DNA of 64,000 nucleotides from positions 434,001 to 498,000 of the forward strand of contig NC_088936.1 of assembly GCF_033473495.1 (NCBI RefSeq), written 5' to 3'. Position 1 is the stretch's first letter; each line of letters begins with the position of its first letter. The notes beneath the pieces were generated by a model, which made no database searches, was not told the origin of the DNA, and was given only the letters and a program-made list of their open reading frames with translations. Shown one piece after another: positions 23,122-33,687 of the stretch. Source of the DNA: Cercospora beticola. Its lineage: Eukaryota; Ascomycota; Dothideomycetes; Mycosphaerellales; Mycosphaerellaceae. A program made the position numbers and the translations under genes.

Positions 23122-24834
23122 ATGGATCCGAGGGATTTCAAGGACGCGACGGCGCTGCTGCCACCACGCGTGCGGACGCGAAGGTTCTGGGTGATTACGA
23201 TTTCCACGCTGATCTTCCTGAGCATCATTTACGCGCCTTACATCTTCGGCAGCAGAGGTGCAGATACGATCCATTTCGAGGCGTTCAAGGCGACTCTGGG
23301 AGGAACGGACAGCCCACCACTTGCAGGACCTGCGGGAGCTGTGCAGCCTGGGAATCCAGTTCCTGCGCAACAAGTCGCGGGCGGCATTTTGTTGCCTACA
23401 CAGAACAATGCGCCGCCGGTTCACGACATCGATGAAGGGCCGGGAGTGGACATGTACGGGCGGCGGACACCACATTATCGCAAGATCTACTCGATGACCT
23501 CGCCAGAGAAGAAGTATTGGCTTGTCTGGTTGGGAGGTGAGGCAGGATACAATCCCAATTTGCTACCGCATCCCACGGAGCCTGATCGATGGGTCGTGCT
23601 GGCGCAACACGAGAGATCGGACGAGATGACGGCGGAGCATCAGGAGTTGGTCTGCACTGCTGGCTTCTTCATGGACAAACTGGTCTGCTCTGAGGCACCG
23701 ACCGTGATGCAGGTGACCGAGTCGATTGTCGGCAACTGCACAGAAGGAAATGCGTGGATCAATTTGGTAGTAGGACCGCGAGACGCTCGCATGTTCTATG
23801 GCCCAGATGCACCATACGTGATGTACGGATCTCAGTCTGCCCATGCTTGTCTAGGAATCTGGATGCATGACGGGAGAATGTTGCTGCCACCTTTCCAGGC
23901 AGCAGGCCAACAAGCAGATATCGCATACTTCAAGGAAGCAACAGAACTGCAGAGACCTGAGCCCTGGCACGTGTTCGAGAAGAACTTCTTCGTCTTCTGG
24001 GACGACAAAGGAGGCGTCTACGTTCACAACGACCTCTGGCCCAGACGATCCTACGCAGCTCTTGGTCCTGTGGGAAACGTCGGCGAGGACCTCGCTCCCC
24101 AAACCGTAGAAGCCGATGCGCGCTGCATGAATGCTTTCATGCCCCCGGTCGAACACTACGAATACGCCTCAGAAGGGATCCATCAAGCGACCAACTCCCT
24201 CTCCATCACCATGTGCGCCCGCGCAGATCCCACGTGCACTCCGACCGACAGCAACACCTTCATCATGACGATCTTCCATTGGAAAGCCTGGCGCGAATTC
24301 CACGGAATCTACGAACCTTACATCATGCTCTTTAAACGCACCTCCCCCTTCCCCATCCACGCCATCGGCCAAAGACCTTACTGGGTCTACGGTCGCGGTC
24401 CTTTCACCGCAGATTCCGGCAGTCCGAAATATCGTGGCCACGAAGACCAGATTCCAAAGGGGCACACGGAGCAAATATTCTTCACGAGTATGAGCTGGAA
24501 GAACAAGGGACAGACGTATCATGGATATGTTGATGATCCGCTGTTTTTGTCGTTTGGTATTGAGGATGGGAAGGCCGGCGTGATTGATGTACATGCTGGG
24601 GATCTATTACAGGATTTGGCGGAGTGTAGTAAGGCGCCAGCAGACGGGAAGCGACCGCAAGAGCAAGCACCGCAAGCACAGCAGGGACAACAGGCACCTG
24701 CTGCTCCTCCGCCTGCGCAAGCACAAGCACCGCCAGCAGCTCCGCCAGCACAAGGACTGCCCGCACAAGCACCACCTGCTGCTGCTCCTGTACCTCCGGC
24801 GGCGGCAGTACCAGCTCCTGCGCCGGTGCGATGA
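23122..24834 (+). CDS. type II membrane protein of unknown function, Golgi/ER-type
   Basis: A single exon of 570 residues. A short basic cytosolic tail (RVRTRR) precedes one membrane anchor (about residues 22-42). A Pro-rich stem follows, then a lumenal domain of about 370 residues with conserved-looking Trp/Tyr/Cys-rich blocks: KKYWLVWLGGEAGYNP, CTAGFFMDKLVCSEA, FEKNFFVFWDDKGG, HWKAWREFHGIYEPYIMLF and GQRPYWVYGRG. The last ~65 residues are Ala/Pro/Gln repeats. The layout is that of Golgi glycan-modifying enzymes and the blocks recall five-bladed propeller proteins, but I do not recognise a family and assign no reaction. An ATG in tatATGG context starts the frame. Confidence 0.75.
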   Translation: MDPRDFKDATALLPPRVRTRRFWVITISTLIFLSIIYAPYIFGSRGADTIHFEAFKATLGGTDSPPLAGPAGAVQPGNPVPAQQVAGGILLPTQNNAPPVHDIDEGPGVDMYGRRTPHYRKIYSMTSPEKKYWLVWLGGEAGYNPNLLPHPTEPDRWVVLAQHERSDEMTAEHQELVCTAGFFMDKLVCSEAPTVMQVTESIVGNCTEGNAWINLVVGPRDARMFYGPDAPYVMYGSQSAHACLGIWMHDGRMLLPPFQAAGQQADIAYFKEATELQRPEPWHVFEKNFFVFWDDKGGVYVHNDLWPRRSYAALGPVGNVGEDLAPQTVEADARCMNAFMPPVEHYEYASEGIHQATNSLSITMCARADPTCTPTDSNTFIMTIFHWKAWREFHGIYEPYIMLFKRTSPFPIHAIGQRPYWVYGRGPFTADSGSPKYRGHEDQIPKGHTEQIFFTSMSWKNKGQTYHGYVDDPLFLSFGIEDGKAGVIDVHAGDLLQDLAECSKAPADGKRPQEQAPQAQQGQQAPAAPPPAQAQAPPAAPPAQGLPAQAPPAAAPVPPAAAVPAPAPVR

Positions 24835-25517
24835 GGAGTGGAAGGCGGACTGCTTGCGCGCCATGTTGATAATATACCCATTTTGTTATTTGACTGCTAC
24901 TTGCTCAGTCACACCAGTTTCAAAGCTTGCACCAGACGAGCCTCATGAGAAGACGATACCAAAGTTAATGAAATTCACATCTTCAGTTCCTTTTCTGCTC
25001 ACCATGTCCTACCGCAAGCTGCAGCTGACAGTGAAAGGTGCCGCAGTTACAGTGCACCAAACACTGGACGACTCCTCACGCATGGACGACCCTTCGGACT
25101 CGACTCCTACGCATGATTTGAGAGCCGACGATCGCATTTGCATTTGCATGTGCTTCGAGCCAAAATCAGGTACGAGCCAGTGGTCTCAAACCTTGTCTTC
25201 CAATAGGTCGGTTCGCCAAACTCTCTGAGCAGTGGTTGGTGCTGAGATCTTGTGGACATTGTGGATATTGGAGTAGGATTTTGGTGCCTCGGTCGAGAGC
25301 TGTTGTCTGTTGTACCGAACTTCACAATCAGCTATACCCATGCTTGCGCCTTGGATGCACGAGGGCGGTCTTGAGATGGTATTGATTCAGCTGGAAAGGT
25401 GTCCTTCGAAGCGCGCACGGAAGTACATCGAGACGTCTGCTGCTTGGCTTACGAGTTCAAAGCAAATAGTGCTATACATTAAACGTTGATCCTGATCTTG
25501 CACGCGAAGCCGCTCCA
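24835..25517. other. tail-to-tail intergenic spacer
   Basis: 680 bp between two converging genes, with no supported gene. Confidence 0.4.
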
Positions 25518-26551
25518 TCAAGTCTCCGAAGCAAATGCTGCTGCTGCCGCAGAAACATCGTCTACCTTGCTCTCCAGAAGTGTTGTCGATGCACGCTCCT
25601 ATAATCACGATTAGTCCCTCTGTACAACGACATTCGAATGACGATTCTTACCAAAATCACCACAAACGCTCTGCGCTTCCGACCAGCTTCATCCTCGCCA
25701 GCCAAATGCTTCGTGTTCAGCGTCTTCCATTCTTGCTCAACAGCGTCGCGGAGATCATTGGCGTCAGAAGGCAAACCAAGCTCTTCAAGAGCCTTCTGCG
25801 TCTTCGAATCCACATACGGATACCTTGCATCCCACCCCTCGAGCCATTGCACCCGACGAAGAAAAATCTCAATCCCAGTCGCACCAAAGCCCTTAATCTC
25901 TTTCTTCAACTCCTCCACAGCCTCATCAACATCACCCTTATGCTCCTTAAGCACTCTTCCCAACTGCGTCCCTTGCTCGTCCCCTTCTGCCGCGGTGAAC
26001 TTCTCCAACACCGTATTCGCCAACTCATACAACTGCGCAGCCGTTTTATCTTTATGCTGTGTTCTCGCATCATAGAATGCCTGCGTGACTTTCTCTTCTC
26101 CAGCGTTCTTGATTGCCAAGGCACTATTGAACGAGTATGGCGAATTGAGGATTGTTCGAATCGATCGGAGGCCTAGACGATGGGAGATAGGTCGAGAGAG
26201 GATCATGGCACATGTGAGCTCTTCGAAGGGATTGAGGACTGATGAAGAGTAGGTTTTGATGTCTTTTCCTCTGGATTCAATGTCTTCCGTTTCGTCTGGT
26301 GGACGGCATTGGGCTTCGGCATCGTGGGATAGTAGGTAATTGAGTAATTGCGAATGGGATGGCTTTGGTTTTGGCGTGCCTCGAGCAGAGCGTCGGGAGG
26401 CCTTTACAGGTTGTTCAGATTCTGTGTTAGCTTTGCGTTTCTTGGACAAAGTGTTTTGCTGTTCGGGATCTTTCTCCTGCTTGGTTGCGGAATCTTTGTG
26501 GCCGCTGGCCTCTTTCTGATTACTCGCTCCGCTTTTCTTCTTTGGTGGCAT
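25518..26551 (-). CDS. conserved basic protein, possibly DNA-glycosylase-like
   Basis: Exon 1 (26551-25652) and exon 2 (25598-25518) are joined in phase 0 by a 53-nt intron with a GTAAGA donor, GACTAATC branch point and ATAG acceptor, giving 326 residues ending SAAAAAFASET. The first ~65 residues are Lys/Arg/Ser-rich with nuclear-localisation-like clusters (SKKRKAN, SRRSARGTPKPKP). A helical domain of about 220 residues follows (NPFEELTCAMILSRPISHRL, then SIRTILNSPYSFNSA, then KGFGATGIEIFLRRVQWLEG). The arrangement, with a GFGATGIEIF helix-hairpin-like element, recalls the HhH-GPD DNA glycosylase superfamily, but no catalytic Lys/Asp pair can be fixed by eye. Unspliced reading would replace the last 27 codons by an unrelated basic tail. 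Confidence 0.6.
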
Positions 26552-27555
26552 TGTTGATATAGTCGAATTAGTAGATCTCAACAAGGTCAATCGTTGCTAC
26601 AACATCAACCAGACGACTAATGGCAGCTCCTCATGACGACTATAATGATGATGTCAGTTCTTCTTCGATCTGGACGGCATCTGGCCGCATCATCATAGCA
26701 GCAGCGGGATGGACTTGGCGATAAACATCATTGTCAGGCCGAGCTCAGAGGCATTCGACCATTGTCGCAATCAAAGGCCGTCACATCGACCTGCGGCGTG
26801 TTTCCTCACCCCGTGCAATTCTTGTCAAAGAGAGCAGCGTGCTTGCTGCACGAGCAAGCAAGAGCTCCAATGCGCGACCATCGGGCCGACCTTCTGGCCG
26901 AGCCGCGCACACGGCAGTCGTAAGGAAGCAACAATGTTGATAGATTTCAATGGTGGGAACGCGAGGACAGTGGGTGAAAAAGTGATGAGAAATTTGTTTT
27001 GCTTGCATAGCATTTGGGGTCTTCAATTGCTCAAGGAGACGCGTTCCGTGGAAGCGCGTTCCGTGGAAGCACGTTCAGGTGTCGCTATATTAGATAGTCA
27101 CAGACAAGTTCCATTGCTGACTGGGACCTAAGCAACAACGTCTGAGCTGCTTTTCATCGACCGTCAGGCCGCCTGCTAGGTCGACTGAGTGCGCCGGCGA
27201 TTCGAAAGACATGGGCTCGATGACAGGAAAGAGCGAAGCGCCGCCGAACACGTCTTCGTAGAGCTCGAAGCGAGTGCCCGTACCAGCCCTCAGGAGTATC
27301 GCGTTGATGCTCCAATGACCGCATCGCATGGCGATGTCCGCAATTGTCCTGACAGGCTAAATGCACCCGACAAGCTGAAACCAGCTTGCTGAATCCGGAC
27401 GTGGGCTCGTTAGCCAGCACGTTGCTGGCAGCTTTACTCTATGAAGAGCCGAGCCCGGACTATGCGCTCGCCCATGAACAGGTACGCCGGATTGCCATCT
27501 TGTGGCGGAAGCACCTGCCATCCCATGCTCTCCAGATAGCCTCAGTCAAGCGCTC
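26552..27555. other. gene-free interval
   Basis: About 1 kb without a supported gene. It contains the promoter of the minus-strand gene ending at 26551 and a short tandem repeat at 27041-27076. Confidence 0.4.
27041..27076. repeat. 15-bp tandem repeat
   Basis: GCGTTCCGTGGAAGC occurs twice head to tail, followed by a partial third copy (ACGTTCAGG). Confidence 0.7.
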
Positions 27556-27798
27556 CTAGAGCACCTCAACGACCTGACTGCAGAGCGGAAAGATGTTGGT
27601 GACTGGCACAATTGGGATCTGTGCACCATTGCTCAAGTCCTCGGCGACATAGCAGATGCAGCGCGGTAGAGTGATATACGCCAGGTGGAAAGTTCCTGGA
27701 CTCTGTACACACTTCCGTGCTGCTCTTGACGAAGGAGGAGCAGTGACAAGAGTCTGGTGGAGGTTGTTGTTCGTGTTGGTGTTGGGTCTGGAGGCCAT
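27556..27798 (-). CDS. hypothetical small protein (80 aa)
   Basis: An isolated frame with a Kozak-like start (TCACCATGG) codes for 80 residues beginning MASRPNTNTNNNLHQTLV and ending FPLCSQVVEVL. No domain, signal peptide or membrane segment is evident, and two other long frames overlap it. It is listed because the start context is good and the interval is otherwise empty. Confidence 0.2.
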   Translation of the reverse strand: MASRPNTNTNNNLHQTLVTAPPSSRAARKCVQSPGTFHLAYITLPRCICYVAEDLSNGAQIPIVPVTNIFPLCSQVVEVL

Positions 27799-28179
27799 GG
27801 TGAGTGAGCCGTGGGCGCTTGCGCTCTGTGGACCATTGCTGCTTTGCTGGCCGCGGAACTTCCAAAGAAACTCATGCCCCGTAACGAGTACGCGATCTGC
27901 GCGTGACAAGCGTGCTAGCGATGCGCAGATGGTGAAGTACTCGTCAAGCGGAGCATCTTTCTTCTTCGCCACTACCGCGCACAAAGCTGTATGCCTTGGC
28001 AAGAGGAGCCGTGCAACCATGGAGATAGCACACAACCCGCCAGGTAATGTCGGCTTTCGAGTGATTTGAAGTCATCTTGTCGAAGATGCTGTGACATTGA
28101 GGTCGAATCTTACTCATCACCTTTGCCGGAAGGCTTGGGTGATACTGTTGGCCTGTGACGTGCTGAGACTCCGATGACT
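27799..28179. other. gene-free interval
   Basis: No supported gene. This is 3' of the peptidyl-tRNA hydrolase-like gene. Confidence 0.35.
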
Positions 28180-28815
28180 TCAATCGTCACCTCCCCTCCC
28201 ACCTCTGCGTGCGCTCTTCTTCTTGCTCTGATATTCCTTCATCTTGCGCCGCGCTCCAGCCTCAGACTTCTGAAGCTCTTCGACCCGCTTCATCTGTTCA
28301 GGACTGGTCTCGCCAGGTACCATCTGACGGCCTGCCTGCACGATCAGATCATGCAATTTGCGGAAGCATGCATTGACATTGTCGTTCTGCTTTCGCGAAT
28401 CGTCGGCTTGAATGACAAGGTGGTCGGATTTGGCAGCGTGGTAGCGACTGTTGGCAATTGGTGCATGCATCACTTTCGGCACTCGCTGCAACAGTGAGGG
28501 TAAAGGTATGCGCAGTGTCGCCTTGGACGAGACTCTATCGCTGCATCAGTCATGTGTCTGGCTCACCTCATTCGTGTGAACTGCTCACTTGTTGACATTC
28601 TGCCCGCCTGGACCAGAAGATCGTGAGAAGCTCACTTCACAAATGTCTCTAGGAATCGTGTCCGGGTCAAGTTTGGAGAGCCATTGGCGAGCTGCTTGGA
28701 GCTCTGCTTCATCGACATCGCCGCCTCTTTTGACAGCGTGTTGTCTGATGCCCCATGCCGGCGCAGGAGTGGCAGCTTTGGCAGCACGGAACGTCGTGCG
28801 TAACAGCAATGCCAT
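28180..28815 (-). CDS. mitochondrial GGQ peptidyl-tRNA hydrolase (ICT1/Pth4-like)
   Basis: Exons 28815-28589 and 28540-28180, joined by a 48-nt phase-2 intron, give 195 residues. The N-terminus (MALLLRTTFRAAKAATPAPAW) is a mitochondrial presequence-like basic amphipathic stretch. The class I release-factor catalytic motif is intact (SRSSGPGGQNVN), and the intron falls just after it. Downstream come SSKATLRIPLPSLLQRVP, RYHAAKSDHLVIQADDSRKQ and NDNVNACFRKLHDLI, all characteristic of ICT1/YaeJ proteins. The C-terminal basic tail (RRKMKEYQSKKKSARRGGRG) is the helix that enters the empty mRNA channel of stalled ribosomes in the bacterial homologue. It should free nascent chains from stalled mitoribosomes. 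Confidence 0.9.
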
Positions 28816-29513
28816 GAAGTACAGCTCGTGCAGCAGTTCAAGCTGTGTGTCGCAGGCGCACTTTTGGCGCGGGATAATGCTGCCGAAAGTGAGCTAGCTC
28901 CTGCCTGATCGAGTCAAGCTCCCGCGCAATGCTTGGCACAAAGCGAAGGGCAAGCACGACTGCGTGGCGCGAGTTTTCTGCGGCAAGTACATGTGCGCGC
29001 ATGTCGTGAAAGGTCTTGCCATCATCATCCTCCAGACATCACCATCGCCATCCACGCCATACCATAACAGCGCACTCTTCTCCTCGCGCGCGTCGTGCAT
29101 CATCCGGCTCGTCGTCTCCACACTGTGCTCGCCTGGAAAGCCTCTCTCGCGCAATACGCCGGGCCGCGACAACCGCCACATCGCAGGCGCTCTTCCTCGC
29201 TGAACACTACCACCGCCCTCCAGCACCATCACCATCCAGGTAAATACTGCTCAGATCTTGGCCCGCCAACGCCTCGCTGCTCGTGCTGCGCTGTACGCGG
29301 CAAACCACTGGCGCGCTCGTGGTCGTTTGCTGTTGAACGTCTCTGTGTCTGCCCTGCACACCACCACCACCACCACCACTTCCAGCCCCAGAGCCCAGCG
29401 CTGTGAACTCCAGTCATCGTCGCCCAGACCACCGCTCCTCGTCGTTCGTCCCTAACTCTGCCATGCTCTCAGACCGTCTCTCGCGCTGCGCTTAGGATGC
29501 GCCTTTGATCCCG
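28816..29513. other. divergent promoter and leader region
   Basis: 700 bp between the GGQ hydrolase (minus) and the NAB3-like gene (plus). It holds a (CAC)7 microsatellite at 29359-29379. A GTAAAT-type donor near 29239 and TTAG near 29494 could delimit a leader intron of the NAB3-like gene, but this is not firm. Confidence 0.4.
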
Positions 29514-32123
29514 ATGACCACCAACGACACTGGATCTTCAGCACCACCAGAACCACCCGAAGAGGCCTGGCTACGCAGTGAGCCCGCTCTGCTTTCTCCC
29601 GCTTCTCCGAAGCCATTACATTTCCCTCAGCCCACGTCCATCCCTGTTCTGGATAAAATGATGGATGTCGGTTTCAATCAAGCTGAGCCGCACATGAACA
29701 ATGCGGCCATGCACGACACCGAGCTTCGACCAGGAGCTTGGCGCGACCCAGACGACCAAAACGTCACCATCCCCTCTCCGTACTCGACCGGCGGAAATGG
29801 CGATGACTTGAATCGAGACGAGAGCAGCGCGCAACAGAACGGCAATGATGCCTCAAATAGTACCGAGACAGCTACGAATGGAGCTGATGCTCAAACCACC
29901 AATTCCAACGGTTTTTCACACAACGCCGACTCTAGTGATCACAACGACAACAAGCCTCATATCACATCCACTCAGGATGCACCTGCCGATCCCAGCGCCA
30001 GTGCAGCTGAATTCGCACAGAATGCCAATGCCTTGCAAGCGAGTGAGGTGAAGACCGAGCCGTCGCAGTCCACGCCAATCCCTGGCGGAGTCAACGTTCA
30101 GGCCTTGCTGGACCAGCTTTCGAGTTCCATTGCTGCACCCGCAGCCAATTCCACGCCTACAAACAATGGCCCGGATGCGGCCTCCGCCCTCTCTCCATCC
30201 CAGTCTCAAGCAGACCCTGCTGCGTCCTTGGCCGGTCTCGCCTCACCTAGTGGTCTTCCACCTCGACCTCCTCCACAAGATCAGCCGCTGATCAATGCAG
30301 CCTACGTTCATTCGCAACATATCCGCGACTATCATCCACATGCCGCGAATCCAGCAGTACAAGCGCACAATCGCGCCAACAGCACCGGAAACGCTGCGGA
30401 TGCACAGAGTCACAATTTCGTCCCACCTGTGGGAGCGGCTTCGAATCAAGCGACATCTGGTCAGAACGAACAATACCAAAATCAGCAATCCCCAGTCTCT
30501 GCGACCAACACTGGGTCAACTCCATTTGCCCAGCAGCAGCCGCAGCAACAGCCTCAGTTCACGCCGACACGAGAGCAACCTCGCGAGCATAGTCCGCTTG
30601 CAGGCACAGAGGACATCCCGTGGACGCCCGAGACTCAACGCAAATATGACTACTTCATGAATGAGGAGCGTCGCTACGTAAACGAAGCACGATGGGACCA
30701 GTTCCCTCCAGGTTCGCGTCTCTTCGTCGGTGAGTGCCTTTGCTAATTTCATCATTTGCCATCAAGCTAACAGCCCCGCCAGGGAACCTTTCTAGCGAAA
30801 AGGTCACGAAACGCGACATCTTCCACGTCTTCCATCATTTCGGAGAGATTGCACAGATATCGATCAAGCAGGCGTACGGATTCGTCCAATTTCTGAGGGT
30901 CGAGGATTGCATGCGCGCACTGAGCGCCGAGCAAGGGCGACAGATCCGTGACAAACGCATACGTGAGTTTGGCAGTGAATATGCAGACATAGCGGCTGAA
31001 ACTGACCAAACAAGACCTTGAGATTAGCAAACCTCAGAAGCCGCCGCGCGACAAGCAACAGAACCAGAATCAAGGTCGCCGCTCACGCTCCCCGTACGAC
31101 AATCGACGGAACGATCGCAATTCGAATGGCAGGGGTCGTGGGAGAGACGGCGGAAGAAACTACAACCGATCGCCTTCGCCTCGCGACTATGGGAGGAGGC
31201 GCGATGACAGATACCGGACGAGATCCAGATCTCCCGGCTATGGACGAGACGACAGATATCGAGATCACGGTTCACGTCGATCGCCCGATTACGACGACCT
31301 GCCACTCCCTCGGAGACAACCTCGAGACGTGCCCGAGGTGCAAATCATCGCCCTTGAAGGGTTGGAGCGCGACTTCTTGTCGTGGGTCGAGAAAGCTTTC
31401 TCCTCTCGCGGTGTGCGGGTTGATGTGCTTACAATATCTGCTCGACTGAACGAGGATGCGGTCATTAGGCGGCAGATTGTGGAAGGCGTACTTGCTATCA
31501 GCAAGTTGAGACGCGTCAACCAGGATACTGGCAGAATTGGCCTAACAATATTCAAGCGCGCGGGAGGAAACAGAGATGTTCAGTTCGAGGAGTACGACAA
31601 TCTGGATCCTCCCATATGCGCCGAGCTGGTCATGAGAGAGAGGAACAGCCTTGCGCAACCTCCGAGCACACCATCATATGCTGCCCCTCCTGCTCAATAC
31701 GCGCCGTCAGGACAAGCTCCTTCAGCATATCCATACCAACAGCAGCCGCCACCGGCGCAATACGGTGCGCCTCCTCCATCGGCATATCCTCACAGCTACG
31801 GACAACCGCCGGCGCCATATAATGCCGCACCGCCTCACGCTCCGCCCCCAGGATACCCGCCAGGATATCCACCCAAAGCAGACGCAAGCAACCTGCAAAA
31901 TCTGCTATCCACTCTGAGCACGGCTTCGCCTCAGGTACCTGGTGCTCATCCGTATGCACAACCCGGCTTCCCGCCTCCACAGCAGCAACAGTATCAGGGA
32001 CAGTATCCTCCAGGACCTCCACAGGCTTCAGCGGCTGCTCAGCAACCACCTTCAGGATTGCCTCCTGCACCGCCGAACATGGCAGACATCCTCGCCCGAC
32101 TCGGCACGTACAACAGATCTTAG
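29514..32123 (+). CDS. NAB3: Nab3-like RRM protein
   Basis: Three exons (29514-30729, 30783-30962, 31015-32123) with phase-1 introns of 53 and 52 nt give 834 residues. Residues 1-~380 are acidic, Ser/Asn/Gln-rich and disordered. A single RRM lies near residues 401-470: RNP2 RLFVGNL, spliced across intron 1, and RNP1-like KQAYGFVQF; it ends RIHLEISKPQK. This matches Nab3, the UCUU-binding subunit of the Nrd1-Nab3-Sen1 termination complex. An Arg/Ser/Asp-Tyr-rich RS-like region follows, then a conserved domain (EVQIIALEGLERDFLSWVEK to NRDVQFEEYDNLDPPICAEL) resembling an anticodon-binding fold. The tail is Pro/Gln/Tyr-rich and ends MADILARLGTYNRS, comparable to the C-terminal assembly helix of yeast Nab3. 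The start is the first ATG; a near-cognate TTG lies nine bases upstream. Confidence 0.85.
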
Positions 32124-32594
32124 TAAGCTTTGCTTGACTCGTGATGCTGCGTCATGATATATGATAGCTTTCAACGAGCGCTCAGTATTGTGGAGAGAAA
32201 GTGCGTTGCATCCTAGGCGCTTTCTCGCGCGCAAAGTCCTTGGAGGGCGACGGAATTCAGCGTTACTAGATACCACATTCCGGCTGCCTGAAAATATAGG
32301 TTCATGTACAGAAGTCACAACTCATAACGCATCCAATCATTCCCTAGTTATTGTCTCAGTAACAGTAAGTATGTATGTCTGAAATGTCGGAAAGATATGG
32401 CTCGGCGTTAGAGCTCTCCGCTAGCTCGGCACGCCAGGCCTCGGCTAGACTCGATTGCGCCTTCTTCACTTCAGCTACCTTGTGAGCAATGCTGACTGAT
32501 CATGGTCGCAATCGCTTTCCGGTGTCAACGTCAAGCTTCCAAGTATATATGCACCTCTGACTGCACAAGACATGCCCAAGAATTCAAGACGTAG
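32124..32594. other. gene-free interval
   Basis: Between two plus-strand genes; 3' UTR of the NAB3-like gene and promoter of the metallo-beta-lactamase gene. Nothing else is seen. Confidence 0.4.
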
Positions 32595-33656
32595 ATGACC
32601 TCGCTTCTTCTGCATCACTCCCCCGCAGCAAGACTTCCACTTCGGATCTCATTCGGCAATCATTTCCGTTGCTGCTACTCGCCACTTCTTGTTATTTCGA
32701 ACAAGACAAGAACAGACCGGACTTCCAAACTTTCCAGCCTCAAGAACAATCAACCCAGAAGAGATTTCTCAAACAACAAGATCGAAATGACCGAACAACT
32801 TCCCGACATCCCGAACATCGAACGTCTCTCCCCCCGCGTCATAAGAATCCTAGGCGGAAACCCCTCGAAATTCACCCTCCAAGGCACAAACACCCATCTC
32901 ATCGGCACAGGAAAACGTCGCATCCTCATCGACACAGCAGAAGGTCTACCAATCTGGAAAGAAAGTCTCGCAAAAGTTTTACATGACGAAGGAGATGTGG
33001 AAATCGAAAGTGTGATTTTGACGCATTGGCATCCGGATCATGTTGGTGGAGTCAACGACGTTAAAGAACTCTTGGGAGCGGAAGGGAAGAATTTGAAGAT
33101 CTGGAAAAACAATCCCGATGCAGGACAATCAGGCTTCGAAGATGGGAAAATTTTCAAAGTCGAAGGAGCGAAATTGAGAGCTTTACATACTCCGGGACAT
33201 ACGACGGATCATATGTGTTTCATCCTCGAAGAAGAAAAAGCCCTCTTCACAGGCGACAACGTCCTCGGACACGGGACTGCAGTTTTCGAAGACCTCACCG
33301 CATACATGAATTCGCTGAATATTATGTTAGAAGCGGATGGGTTTGAGGGACGGGCATATCCGAGTCATGGGGTTGTGATTGAGGATGGGAAGGGGAAAAT
33401 TAAAGAGTATATTCAGCATCGGAAGCAGAGGGAAGTAGAGGCTTTGGAGGTTTTGGGGAGGAAGAGTCCGAGTGGGGATGAGTGGTGGGGGAGTATGGAG
33501 ATTGTGAAGGTGATTTATGCGAAGTATCCGGAGCATCTTTGGGGGCCGGCGGAGGGCGGGTTGAAGCAGGTTTTGAGGAAGTTGGAGAGGGATGGGAAGG
33601 TTAGGAGTAGGGAGAGAGATGGGAAGTGGGCGCTTGTGGAGAAGGCGGCGTTGTAG
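32595..33656 (+). CDS. metallo-beta-lactamase fold hydrolase (LACTB2-like)
   Basis: A single exon of 353 residues. The zinc-binding signatures are complete: THWHPDHVGG (HxHxDH), LHTPGHTTDH, FTGDNVLGHG and YPSHG. The lead-in FTLQGTNTHLIGTG and the C-terminal winged-helix-like region (SMEIVKVIYAKYPEHLWGPA to LERDGKVRS) are those of LACTB2, a mitochondrial single-strand endoribonuclease in animals. Related fungal enzymes act as polyketide-synthase thioesterases, but no polyketide synthase is present here. The first ~60 residues (LLLHHSPAARLPLRISFGNHF...) look like a mitochondrial presequence; a second in-frame ATG at 32787 (MTEQLPDIPNIERLS) would give a cytosolic 289-residue form. The stop lies 31 bp from the stop of the converging RBA50 gene. 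Confidence 0.85.
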   Translation: MTSLLLHHSPAARLPLRISFGNHFRCCYSPLLVISNKTRTDRTSKLSSLKNNQPRRDFSNNKIEMTEQLPDIPNIERLSPRVIRILGGNPSKFTLQGTNTHLIGTGKRRILIDTAEGLPIWKESLAKVLHDEGDVEIESVILTHWHPDHVGGVNDVKELLGAEGKNLKIWKNNPDAGQSGFEDGKIFKVEGAKLRALHTPGHTTDHMCFILEEEKALFTGDNVLGHGTAVFEDLTAYMNSLNIMLEADGFEGRAYPSHGVVIEDGKGKIKEYIQHRKQREVEALEVLGRKSPSGDEWWGSMEIVKVIYAKYPEHLWGPAEGGLKQVLRKLERDGKVRSRERDGKWALVEKAAL

Positions 33657-33687
33657 ATGCGGTTCGTGTTGAAGTGGGGTTGGGGTT

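Noticed and set aside
32595..33656. Polyketide-synthase thioesterase role for the metallo-beta-lactamase
   Set aside because: No polyketide synthase or tailoring gene is present, and the N-terminal and C-terminal features fit LACTB2 better.
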